Origin: Diphasiastrum complanatum
Taxonomy: Eukaryota; Streptophyta; Lycopodiopsida; Lycopodiales; Lycopodiaceae
DNA length: 64,000 bases
Assembly (NCBI GenBank): GCA_029204225.1
Contig: CM055106.1
Coordinates: forward strand, 41,928,368 to 41,992,367
Reading direction: 5' to 3'
Positions 1-10,560 of the stretch are shown piece after piece. Position numbers and translations under genes: made by a program. The stretch's first letter is position 1. Each line of letters starts with the position of its first letter. The notes below the pieces were generated by a model, which saw nothing but the letters and a program-made list of their open reading frames with translations, was not told where the DNA came from and ran no database searches.

Positions 1-142
1 TTGTAGTGGCCCTTGGAGTTTATATGTTCTATAACACACATGGATGAAAATGGAGTTTGTACGCCATTCGACACACACACCACCTACTTATAATTGGGAC
101 TGTGCTAGACTCAAATTTGGGATGAATCAACAACATAAAGAT

Positions 143-481
<339 letters not shown>

Positions 482-2158
482 ACCAACCATACCCACAGCT
501 AGCAAAGTCTCTTAGGGGGCAGTTAGCACCCCTAAGATGGAGTGCTAACTGCCCACCAAAAGCAATTTAGCATTTTTTGGTAAAGTAAACTTGAGTCCAG
601 GGAACAATTTGTGTAGGAATAGGTTGTTTATAATCTCATATAGCCTTCCTCTCATGAAGCCATTACATTGAAAAGCAAGAACGATGTTTCCGACCTCATC
701 CATAAAAGTATCATGTTCGCTACAACAGTACATGACAGCAATAATTTGAGCAACAATAACTTTATACGAGTTCATAATTGGCCTATTGGTAGTCAAGTAA
801 GTGTATATATTGAAAAAACGAAAACAGAAATCACCTTCGCTTGTCAAATTTTTTCATATGAAACTTACCTGATAAAGAATCAAAGGTAGTGGTAATATTC
901 AAAGAATTGACCATATTATTCGAAGCATCTTCATTTTCTATGGTGAGGTACTCCAAAGGATAGATCCATAAGGCATTATCATCGACACGAGGTTGCTCCT
1001 TGTCCACAAATAAAAGAGTATCCGTGTTGTTTATGAAACAAATATCATCAATATAACGGAAAGTATGCTTGAAGACACGTAGGTATTCCACCTTTCCAAG
1101 TCTGGTGAGTCTTTTCATAAAATCTAATTCAAAGAATGACAGATACCAGTTACACCATGTAGGGGAACACGCAAAACCCATAGGAATACCACAGACCTGT
1201 TTCCAAGTCATGTTTCCTAATCTTACTCTGCAATTGTCAATCGGTATATCATTATATTGGCAAAGAGGTTCCATGTCAATCACAGTCCAATTATCAGTTT
1301 GATTGACAGCCCATTTTCAATCAAATTGCTTAAGGCTCGGTTTCCATTGATAGGCAACTTTTGTTTTTACAAGACTTGAATGCATACCTGATCATTCTCG
1401 GTATTATTATTTTTTGCCCATCAGGACCATTAAGAAGAATATTCTCATAGCATTTTGCGATGTCAGTAGACCACATCCTGGTGATTTTGTTAGGCACATT
1501 AAGTTAAAATTCAGTGGATGAATCACACTGCCAGAATAGGTTGGTATCCACATTTAGGATACTTCGGTATGAAGTTGCCTTAAGGCCTGCCCTCTCCATA
1601 AGGAGAGGAGTCAGTATATCAAGAGCTCCAAAAATAGACGTGGTCAGGCCACCTTAGAAAAACAACAGTCACGTGCATTTGTAATCCATCTGAACGTATT
1701 TTTATGTGCTTTGAAAGTACAGAGTAAGAAAGATAATTCTTCTTTCCCTATAAGAAAATCAAGTATTTTAGTAACAAACGTATCTCGGATCTTAACCATA
1801 GCCATGTCCAATGTATTGTCATTTTCTTTCAGAAATGGGGCAAAATCTAGAGTAGACAGTCTAACCAAAGCCAAATTTCTTAAAAGTAGATGCACATAAA
1901 ACACGGGTTATGTTGAGCCTTATCCACACCATTCACATACAGATTGGTAGTAATCCAATTACGCTCATCAATGGCATATGTAAGTTTGTTATTTATTATA
2001 CTTTTTTCATGTAGCCACTTGGTATTTTTCAAAAAGTTTGTTGCAGCATCTTTGCAAATCAAGGCATGTTCCGTAACAGTCTCATGATCAATATTTTGAT
2101 AAGTAGGTAAAAAACTTGCCAATTCAAACCATCCACAATAAAGTTCTAAAGCTACCTC

Positions 2159-2275
2159 ATTTATATTAGACTGACCCAACGGGGTTGGCTCAACTGGTTA
2201 GCTTGGCATCCAAAGTTTCTTTGGTCCCAGGTTCGAGCCTCCCCTTGGAAACCAAGAAGCATTTATATTAGACTG
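2159..2275. repeat. 15-bp target-site duplication around the tRNA-like insert
   Basis: The sequence atttatattagactg occurs at 2159-2173 and again, without mismatch, at 2261-2275. Size and exactness fit target-primed reverse transcription by LINE machinery, the usual route for SINE insertion. Confidence 0.85.
2174..2260 (+). mobile_element. tRNA-derived short insertion (SINE head or retro-tRNA) in the PLE
   Basis: This 87-bp insert splits the reverse transcriptase. It has a box A-like TTGGCTCAACTGGTTAGC near its start and a box B GGTTCGAGCCT about 31 bases further on, the internal RNA polymerase III promoter of tRNA genes. It is flanked by an exact 15-bp direct repeat, atttatattagactg, at 2159-2173 and 2261-2275. 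Removing the insert and one repeat rejoins the PLE protein across NHIPLRQSNINEVALE. There is no clear poly-A or simple-repeat tail, so it is shorter than a normal SINE. It could be a truncated SINE or a retroposed tRNA-like RNA. Confidence 0.8.
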
Positions 2276-2702
2276 GCGCAATGGGATGTGATTAAGTCCT
2301 TTGTTCAAGTCATTCTTTAAAACTTTGCTTCTAATAATTTCAGTATCCATCGAGACAACATGCCCAAAAATTTCGGAAATGAACTCTTTAAAATGTTTAT
2401 TGTCAATGCAAGTACAAGGTGGAATGTTGTCAACATCGAAATCACAAAAAACCATTGATGCTTCAAATGTAGAAAGTATGACCAACTAAACACAATAAGT
2501 TTAAAAGTCTCATCAATATGACCAAAAAACTGAAGTAAGGTTTCAGCATATAGTCGTTTAACATCAATCCTCTCAAAGCATCTGTTATAATAACGTAAAT
2601 GCAAAAAAAACTTCCCTCTGTCTCTTCTAACCACTAGTCGTCATCTACCAGTATTGTTGACCTCCAATATCCTTGTTTCTTCTATGTCCTCATGCACATG
2701 GA

Positions 2703-3860
2703 TCAATCACGATAAAAGTTTAGCCTTCTGATAGGAAGATCCCCCTTACCACCACTACTTTGCCCATTTTTGCCTTTGTTCGAAAAGTACTTTCTCTTCC
2801 TATTATTGCCACTGCCTGATATGACTAAGCTTGGATTGTTCAGATTGAAGGAACCCATTTTTTTGCTAGTATTTTGGAAGTATTTGTCTTGCAAGGTAGA
2901 GAAGCTGGGTTTTTTCAAAAGGCGTTCAATTTCTCGAACATTTTCAGCATCGTCAAGGTGTGCAAGGAGCTTAGCAGTAGGGTTAATGGAAAGTTCAATG
3001 GCAGCATCAATCATGTATTGTCGGATATACAGAAAAACAAGGTGGGACTTGACAACCTCTCTAGCAGGTTTATGCAACCAAAGGAAGAAGACATTAAGCT
3101 GATTTTGAAAAGACGCACCAGGAAAGAAAATGGAAAGATTATTCATTATGTACCAGATAGAGTGATCAAACCATATGATAGAAGAATTGTTTTTGCATTA
3201 ATCACCACATCTACACTTAACGAAGGGTCTTTTCCAGTTCCAGATTCTAGCCTGATGAAGGTTCATTCTATTAAAGCCAGTGTCAAAATGGCCTCTAGTT
3301 CTAGCCCAGGTCTGCTCAGAAGGACATCTTGAAGGTTCAAATATGCTCGTCTTGATGACAGTATCAAAGGCAATATGAGTATCAAAAGAAGGATTCTTAT
3401 GCAAAGCAGCAAGCTTGCATGCTTGGACTTCTACATCAGTGAGATGAGCAAGAGCAATCCAAAGCTCAATAAAGATAGGTGCTAGGAAGTTGACAGAGGG
3501 AAGGCTCCAAAGTTTATAAGCAGTTTTTGCAGATTTAAACTTAATGATACGGCTAGGTACCAATGGTACTTGGCAACTATTGGCCTGACAAAACTCAAAG
3601 GCAAATTGATTTCCCACATCACATATTTCTTGTGAGAAGGACTCTAACTAAGAAGCACTGTCTTCATCAAGGTCTTCGGTAAAAATCAAAGGTTGAGGTG
3701 AAGTAGGAGCAGTAGTAGGGACATGAGTATCAATAGAGGAGTCACCATTTTCTTTTTCCAAGCAAGCAAATACTTTCCAAATATGCGTATTACAGAAATT
3801 TTTCTCAACAGCAATTCGTTCGGCATAGTTTGAGAGGTCCATATAAATTTTTTCAACCAT
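2703..3860 (-). pseudogene. Upstream coding region of the Penelope-like element, unrecognised
   Basis: Three minus-strand frame fragments (3860-3648, 3617-3198, 3146-2703) lie directly upstream of the reverse transcriptase, in the same orientation. The last contains an acidic, helix-prone stretch with DDAENVREIERLLKK and a basic tail with GNNRKRKYFSNKGKNG, plausible for nucleic-acid binding. No known domain was recognised. Position and shared strand suggest the N-terminal or first ORF of the Penelope-like element, but it could be a separate fragment. Confidence 0.45.
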
Positions 3861-4600
3861 GCTAAGGGTTTTCTTCTTTTTAATAAAATCCGTATAAATT
3901 TTGATTCAATCCATGATGCACATCATATCAACAAGGCAAATAATTTTATCATCTGGGCCAACAACATTAGAAGTAGTCATATCATAAGCTGTAATCAATT
4001 TGTGAACTTCAACAACTTTTTTCATGCAACATATAATAGTCTAAACAAAAGCACTAGGAGGAGGAAGGGGCTCCCCATAGCCATACAATAGATACTGTTA
4101 GCCATAAAATACAAGTAAAGGTAAAGGTTTGGTGCTGCCCCGACCAAAGGGTAGCCGGGGTGGCATCAGAGATGCTAGAGAGAGAGTAACAAGATTTCGC
4201 ATAGTCCCACTTGACAAGTCAAGACCAAACCCTTTGAACCCTTCAATTTATAGCATAACAAGTAAAAATACAATTGTATAAAGTTTAACAGTACAAAATA
4301 CCATAAAGCAAAACAAGTTTGAAGACACCCAGTTGTTACCTACCACATCCCACACAACAAAATCGCACAAGTTAGTCGTGTGAGGAAGACAGGTGTCATG
4401 GCTGAGCATCAGTTGTTATCCATGTCCGAAACAAGATTCACTACTTTATCAGCAAGATTGAATTAACAACAAGTATGTCCAATCTTCCCAATTGTTCATT
4501 TTCTAAATTAGCAACATGTTCCACTCTTTAATGAAGCCGTATCAGGGTAGAAGCCATTATGATTAGTAAAAGAGCAAAAAGGAACATATTAGGTTCACAA
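3861..4600. other. Gene-free stretch between PLE and Copia remnant
   Basis: AT-rich sequence without a convincing coding region. Near 4137-4157 there is a short GC-rich run (gaccaaagggtagccggggt). The part next to 3861 may still belong to the 5' flank of the Penelope-like element. I see no promoter, RNA gene or repeat boundary that I can defend. Confidence 0.5.
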
Positions 4601-5650
4601 GTGTATTCTATACGTAAGTAACTGTTTTTCATTACACAAATGGACAATGACTTGATGTTGGTCACAGTGCTAGGTACTAGAGCACCTCTGTGCTATATAA
4701 AATTTGATACACTTATGTACTCTATTTTTTATTAATCAAAGAGTGCAATTTTTGTCTACACTACTATTTTTACTCATTGTGCATTTTCTTACAGATTTTA
4801 AGTCATCTTAATTCTTGCTACTATGCTGACACACTTCCGATCTACAGCTCATTCGTTATATTCTTCTGCTGCCTTGATCTAGATTTCGATTATGGACATC
4901 TATCCCTGAATCGATTCCGATTCAAATTAAGATACTAATTTCCAATAATGTATCAGAGCACATTTTTTATACACCACCATCTTTTGACATGGTATCAGCA
5001 TTGATGGTTCAGTAGTCTGCATTGTTTTCGTGCAAGTCGTTAGTCTTGTTTCTACCAAGACATTGTTTGAAAGTGTGCAACTAGCAGTATTTTGATATTG
5101 TTGTTTCTACCAATGATCTCATTCTCTTCACTAGAATGGATCCATCTTCTGGTTAATCTGTGATTGACAACCTCGATGGAGAGAAAACTACCATCTCTGA
5201 AAGTTCAAGATGAAAGTTGTATTACTTGCCAAATAATTATGGGACATCGTTGATGGCATAGAGGTCCATCTGAGGTCGATGCAACCAACATCACCAAATG
5301 GAGACAAAGGAATGGCAAGGCATTTTTCTTGATTACTATTCTCAAAGAAAAATCAGAAATTTAGATCCAAAAAATCTACAAAGTCAGACTATCTTGACAA
5401 AAAGAGCAACATGCAGCCTTAATCAAATTAAGGATCAAATTTAGAGACTTCATCATTCCAGCTAGCACAAAAACTATTCTGCAAATATTGTAGGAGGACT
5501 GATCATCAATATTTGACTATGGTTGAGGTGGAAGAGCACTGGAAGCTTGATTTTATTAGAACAGAACTTATGCTATTACAAACCAATCTACCAACATATT
5601 TCAGATTTATCATCAACAGAAGACTCGTAAGTACTTTATGTTTATTGCCA
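4600..5650 (+). mobile_element. Copia-type LTR end, primer-binding site and gag remnant
   Basis: A TATA-like tatataaa lies near 4693. A primer-site-like tgtatcagagcac at about 4950 resembles the plant initiator-tRNA-Met primer site (tggtatcagagc). From 5137 a broken frame opens with MDPSSG and continues with VIDNLDGE, an LWDIVDG-like segment and KWRQRNGKAFFLI. This is the usual layout of Copia gag. Several stops and shifts destroy the frame and no protease, integrase or reverse transcriptase follows. The LTR's 5' edge was not found. Confidence 0.6.
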
Positions 5651-5995
5651 TTTCAAAATAGAACAAAATAATAGAAAATGTCATCATTTACAATTGCACA
5701 TTCACTAATATTTGTCGTGTCACAGATGTGAAAAAGACAGGAGCTGATAACGTGCTGCAAAGATCTACCTACAACAATCACCATTGTGGGAGAACAATAG
5801 TTTCAAATAAACTTTAGTAAAAATCTGTGTATACACCCTTTCATTCAATAAATGAAAGCCCAAGTTGGGCATCTGTACATGTATTTTGTGCTCCCAAATT
5901 CATAAACTGGAGCGGCATTTGATATATCAATGTATATTTTTCTATGAAGTCTATACATGTATTTTTGTTCTATTCTATCTATATTTTTTCTGATC
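5651..5995. other. Gene-free stretch 3' of the histone-protease gene
   Basis: AT-rich sequence with no coding signal, between the Copia gag remnant and the stop codon of the minus-strand gene. It would include that gene's 3' UTR. A polyadenylation signal could not be fixed by eye. Confidence 0.5.
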
Positions 5996-7750
5996 TTAAT
6001 TTAGTACAACTACATCATCCTTTGCACCATCATCAATAACGGGAGGCTGAAGCCTTGCCCTAACCAGTATACTCAGGATAATTTCTTGTCTAAATCTGTA
6101 CACCTGGCTTGATGTGTACTCAGGAAGTGTAAACTGCAAAATAGAACATTCATGTATTAGTAATGGCCAATAACATCACCAGAATAGAAAACTAATCATG
6201 ATTTCAAAATAAGAATAAACAGAATTTATTACCTTAGAAATATCAACATCTTCCTGAAGGTTGAACCACTCAAAAAATAGTTTGTCATTGTACAATGTGT
6301 ACCACCCACAGCTGAATGAATCATTTTGCTGGGGTGACTGCAAAATAATTCAGAGCACAAGAAATCAATTATGAAACAGAATGAATCAGATTGAAAATAT
6401 TTCATTAGAATATTGATTTCAAAATGCTATTAAGAAAGATAGAGTTTACCTCCAAGCTGACGATCTGCCAATCCACGGAATGGGGAATGTCTGTAAGAAT
6501 ATATTTACTTAGATATGGAATGAATATATCTACATCCTTATGCATATTTCTCGTCGAATTCATCTTGACACAGGAACATTTAATAATATTATTTACAGAT
6601 CTCTTAATAGAGATCAGGTTTAAACTCCAGTGGTCACTGCAAAATAAGATTGAAAGTACTTTAGCGGCAATTCTAAGAACTATTTAAATTGAAAATGTCA
6701 ATGTTAATGCATAAAACAGGAAGAAGCACTTAATATATCTTACTTGGTATGATAAGGAATGACCAGATACTTTGTTGTTGGTGTGAATCCACTTGTCAGA
6801 CACTGTGACAATGTGTCACTATTATCCTCGAAGGCCTGGAGCAGAAAGTTACTCAGCACCAACAACTCGTTTGATGAATTTCTTGCAATGTCAAATTGCA
6901 AGAATGTCAGCCCGGACTCTATCACATGATCACTGATAGGAGCCCGTCTGTCTTTGAAATCCAGGCAATCTAGAACTCTAAAATTAATACTAAAATCAAG
7001 TTCTTCTAGTCTAAAACAAAAAGGAGTACCGATTGTATCTATAGCATCCGATATGGCTTTCTCAAATTTAAGATAATCATCTGAATCTATATATGTATAG
7101 AAATTGAGAGGAGGTGGAGGAGGTGGATGTCTAGTATCTACAACAACTATAGGAGTATCCAAAACAGAGGTAGCTATATTTACAGCATTATCAACAGTAG
7201 CATTATCCACAATGGATTCTGGGATAGGCTTCACTTTCTTAGGAGCACGCTTGGGGGCTGTCTGCTTCCTAGGACACTTCGTAGGAAGATGAGTCCTATC
7301 TACAGGAGTTGGTCTAGGAGCAGCAGGCTGAGATACATGTAACCTACAGTACCTATCCCTCATTCTCATCAGAAGCTAAAAATCCTTGGGCATTATGGTA
7401 ACCCTCTTGGTATGGATGGCAAGCAAAAAAGAATCCTGAAAAAAAAGGCTAATATAATCTTCAGCAGCCTCCTAAAGGCACTGAAGAGCACTCGGTGTGA
7501 ATCTAACGTGCTGTCTGAGATCATTTCTTGTTATGTTCCGAATAATACGGTAGAATGGAGCTCTTGGGATCAACAGAGCTGTTGACCTCTGATACTTGCG
7601 TATCTCAGAGAGCCACCTATTGCGGTTGCACGTTCTAGGTCTAGCAGGTGGTGTGATGGCAACCGCAGGAGATGAGGATGAGCCAGGAGAGAAGAAATCT
7701 CTCCTTGTCTGCTTTCTCCTATCCGTGGACGTGAACTATGTGATAGTGGA
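5996..7750 (-). pseudogene. CenH3/H3-like histone fold fused to a Ulp1-type (C48) protease
   Basis: Four minus-strand exons, about 7750-6744, 6636-6450, 6337-6233 and 6133-5996, are joined by GT-AG introns of 107, 112 and 99 bp; every join keeps the frame. The first part reads as histone H3: EIRKYQRSTALLIPRAPF, an RFTPSALQCL / EAAEDY helix, then IHTKRVTIMPKDF and LLMRMRDR. LIPRAPF resembles plant CenH3 more than canonical H3 (LIRKLPF). After a basic, proline-rich linker comes a Ulp1-like domain: DHVIESGL, NDHWSL (histidine), PQQNDSFSCGW (glutamine and catalytic cysteine) and a C-terminal YRFRQEIILSIL. The usual aspartate (YDS) appears as MNS. About 475 residues. In-frame TAGs replace the conserved glutamines of LQEA and KDxQL, and another lies in the N-tail; no start ATG was found. 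Ulp1 enzymes cut SUMO-like proteins; a fusion to a centromeric-type histone is not a family I know. Decayed copy, or less likely read-through. Confidence 0.7.
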
Positions 7751-8558
7751 CTTGTGCGTGAAGGTTAGGATGAGAAGGAAGGGATGATAAAGAACTTGCA
7801 GAGGACCGCTATGTACGGACAAAATGTTCGGTATATCAGACCTATGCGAGCCGAATATAAGAGAACGATTAGATTTGAGGAAAGACGCACAAGTGCAATA
7901 TGGGGTGACACGTAGGCAGACATATCGGACCTGTGCGCATGGAAGGTAGTAGGAGGAATTTTCATTGTGAAGGACGCGCACAAATACGATATGCGGAGCG
8001 AAAAAAAAAAAGTGAAAAAAATTCATCGAAATTTGTGATTTTAAATCGGGGTTCGCACGTGCGAAAGAACGTCCTGTCACACGTGTGGAAGTTGTACGGA
8101 CAAATACGAGAGCGACACATGTCACCCTGTCACACTACACGTGTGAGATTTGTACGATCAAATGCGAGAGCGACACGTGTTTGTGAGCAATCAAATGAAC
8201 ATGCGACATGTGTCTAGGTGTCATTTCACACGTGTGCAGGTGTCATCTCACACGTGCCTGCGCCTATTGTCGAATTGAAAGTAGACACATGTCATAAGTC
8301 CGTTGACCACACGTGTAAAAATATAGTATAAATGGCACGGAAACTGAATAATCTTTTACCTTTTGCGTTCTCGAAATTCACAACATATCGCTTTTGTGCA
8401 CGCTCATTGCTGTCCGTTTGCTTGCAAGTATACCTACTCGCGCACAGGTGCGATATTCTGTATCTGTTTGCCATACATATCCATCTTCAGTGCCATTTTG
8501 ATAGTTAGTTTTGGTTCAGTTCTCCCGCGTGGACAAGTGCGATATTCACGCTACTGTC
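7750..8558. promoter_or_regulatory. Divergent intergenic region with clustered CACGTG palindromes
   Basis: This stretch separates two genes transcribed away from each other. Between about 8050 and 8320 it holds a cluster of cacgtg or acatgt palindromes: gcacgtgc near 8055, cacacgtgtg near 8077, acacatgt near 8114, acacgtgt near 8137 and 8173, gacatgtgtc near 8205, cacacgtgtg near 8227, cacacgtg near 8248, acacatgt near 8285 and acacgtgt near 8309. Some sit in degenerate repeats sharing gtacg-caaat-cgagagcgaca. CACGTG is the G-box bound by bZIP and bHLH factors. A shared, strongly regulated bidirectional promoter or enhancer is the natural reading; a replication or protein-binding array is an alternative. 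A TATA-like tatagtataaat lies near 8322-8333. Confidence 0.55.
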
Positions 8559-10074
8559 ATGGCCTCTTCCTCATCATCCTCATGAGAATCAGGCTTGAGT
8601 TCATTTTTGAGTGAATTTGGGATTATTGAAAGTCTGGACTACTTCCATAGCCTATTCAGGCCATATCTACATGTTTTCAGAACTGCACAACCAAATTCTG
8701 ACGTATTTTATGAACATTATGTCAAATTCAGAGATATACTTAGCAAGCCTGTTTTCTCCATAGGTCAACTCCAGTACATGCATTATACTGATCTTGTTCA
8801 TTTCTTCCCAGCTTTTAGACATAGACTGGATAGAATGTTCACCAAATTGTTTGATCTTTTCAAAAGTAGTTCTATGTGTTTGTATTGCAACAAGAAATGT
8901 CGATTGGTTGAATATCAGAGTGGTTTCGTACTTTTTTTTTTAGTTCAGATCCCAAATAATGATGAAGGTCCTGTTGTTGACCCTCTTTTTGCACCCTCCT
9001 CTGTTTAGTCAGCCATTAAGGAGATCAGTCACTTTCTTATCGACACTCCTGATAAAGAAAGTGACTTCATTGATTTAAATACTGATGTTCTCCGGGATTC
9101 TTTCATTGGCCAAAATACATCTGATGAGGAATCCAAATCTATGGAGGATTCGAAATGTCTTTTCAATTTGTCTGTATATTATATTAATGACGATGTATAT
9201 TTTGCTACTGCTGATTTATGTAAATTTTTTGACTATCGTGAGGACGAGGTTCTATGTTTATTATCCGGCACAATTTCCAAATTCTCCGACTTTGTAGATT
9301 TTGAGACAGATGACCTTGTTGCTGGTATTGATTTTGATGATGAGGGGGGTCTTATGACCGGTGAAAAATGTCTGAATAAGACTTTATCAAATATAGCTGA
9401 GGATGGGCAAGGCAGACCATTCGATGAAGAATTCACGGCATTTCAATCCTAGATGGGCTTTCCTCGTCCATCATTAATGCATTTCACTGATGATTCCACT
9501 TCAATACGTGGTCATTATATTGATCATCCTGATCTGGTTGCTGCTATGATGAAGAATGTGTAAGTGTTTAATTTTCCTTGCATTTAAATGTTTTCAATCA
9601 TTGAATGTGTGTTTGCTAGCATATTTCCTATTGCAGGATGCTCTCATAATAGATGATTTTGCTACGAGACAAGGTGGTTTCAGACAACACGCATCCTCGT
9701 TCCAAAGGGACAGTGGATTGGGCCACTATCTTCGGCATTTCTTGAAGAGTGAGATCTGTATTGCTCATTCCAAGCTGAGCCCAGTCGGGGAGAGTCTTAT
9801 AATGGCAGTTAAAGCTTTATCATTTTATCTAGGAGGACATAAATTTGTTAAGACAAATAAGATTATTTTTGTCAAAAGATCTTATGTTTTGAACATTTTA
9901 GGCTTTACTGATGGGAATGTTCCTTTAAGGAACTCCCATTATTCATTGTATTCCACTTATATTGAGCTTAGTGGAAATAAGGATAATGCACATCTATTAG
10001 ATGCATACGCTAGCAGAGAATTTCTTCATGACAATACTCCCATAGAATCTGATACAAGATCTGATGATGAATAG
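8559..10074 (+). pseudogene. Unrecognised two-exon gene paired with the histone-protease gene
   Basis: Exon 1 runs from ATG at 8559 to 9557 and exon 2 from 9637 to 10074. The intron has GT at 9558 and ttgcag at the acceptor, and the join stays in frame, giving about 478 residues. Exon 1 begins MASSSSSS and contains a C-x2-C-x3-C knot (CLYCNKKC). It then has an acidic middle with DDVYFATADLCKFFDYREDE, loosely like the fold of viral Bro-N/KilA-N DNA-binding domains, too weak to assign. Exon 2 includes DDFATRQGGFRQHASSF and a basic KTNKIIFVKRSYVLNILGF stretch. Exon 1 carries three in-frame stops: TGA at 8583 and TAG at 9006 and 9450. The rest of the frame is open and amino-acid use looks protein-like on both sides of each stop. 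Function unknown; the head-to-head layout suggests co-expression with the minus-strand gene. Confidence 0.5.
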
Positions 10075-10560
10075 TTGACACTTTGTATAATACAGTCAAT
10101 ACATTTACATTGGGTATTGCTCCTCTCTTGTTCAATGAATTTGCAAGACAATTTTGAACATGTCATGATAATCTTCTACTCAGCAATGATGATCTTCTAT
10201 ACAACAATCATCTAATTTTCTCTTCCTGTATGAACTTGCATGCTTTTCTAAACTTGTTGTATTGTGTGGACTTTGTCATATGTCGAATCTGAACTCTGCG
10301 GTAGAACCACTGAAACAATTGACAAATGTAGTTTCGTTTTTCATTGGTTCCTCCATGTTGTGTATTTCGATGAAATGTTGTTCGTGCTTGCCAGTGTGAC
10401 TTCTCCATCCCTTGTGATGACCATACACTCAAGCTTCCATATGTATTTGCAAAAAATGTTGTATGATCTCTTAGTATGTGCTGCATATGTCAAAATCATA
10501 ATGTTTGTCTTATGTTTAGATCTAAATATATATGAAAATTTGAAAGCATTTGAAAATTTT
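10075..10560. other. Gene-free spacer, 3' end of the divergent partner
   Basis: AT-rich, no recognisable coding region on either strand. It carries the 3' flank of the plus-strand gene and runs into the C-terminal end of the minus-strand CACTA-type transposase. Confidence 0.4.

Larger units (their letters stand above)
545..2634 (-). pseudogene. Penelope-like reverse transcriptase, fragmented
   Basis: The minus-strand product would copy element RNA into DNA. In order: a C-x-C stretch with GHVVSMD and GLNHIPL (about 2470-2276), an N-terminal segment (2179-1880), LLCTFKAHKNTFRWITNAR with the PLE K-x-HK-R signature (about 1740-1650), then the palm with KQVCGIPMGFACSPTWCNWY and the catalytic FRYIDDICF (1283-831), and a C-terminal thumb-like segment (847-545). 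Two of the expected aspartates are visible in YIDD. The frame changes several times and the coding path is split by the tRNA-like insert at 2174-2260. No endonuclease domain was found. Family assignment rests on motif spacing and wording, not on an alignment. Confidence 0.8.
545..3860 (-). mobile_element. Penelope-like retroelement (PLE), decayed, endonuclease-deficient type
   Basis: Read on the minus strand from about 3860 to 545, broken frames add up to one retroelement. The sub-features at 3860-2703 and 2634-545 describe the upstream region and the reverse transcriptase. The conserved blocks NHIPL, KAHKNTFRWI, QVCGIPMG and YIDD are typical of Penelope-like reverse transcriptases rather than LTR or LINE enzymes. 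No GIY-YIG endonuclease block is seen after the reverse transcriptase, which would fit the endonuclease-deficient Athena/Coprina type reported from fungi, rotifers and some non-seed plants. The 3' end of the element (low coordinates) comes close to the GA tract ending at 479. Many frameshifts and stops make it a dead copy. Exact termini were not resolved. Confidence 0.8.

Noticed and set aside
6424-6687. Plus-strand 87-residue frame
   Set aside because: It is the antisense of the second protease exon.
7736-8217. Overlapping frames in the CACGTG-rich region
   Set aside because: Low-complexity repeats of cacgtg produce open frames on both strands; no protein-like composition.
7375-9452. Alternative genetic code with TAG as glutamine
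   Set aside because: The P450 gene and the transposon pol genes here do not need it; C-to-T decay explains the stops more simply.
5996-10074. Proof that the gene pair is an endogenous large DNA virus segment
   Set aside because: Histones, Ulp1-like proteases and Bro-N-like domains occur in such viruses, but no capsid, polymerase or packaging gene is present and the introns look like plant introns.
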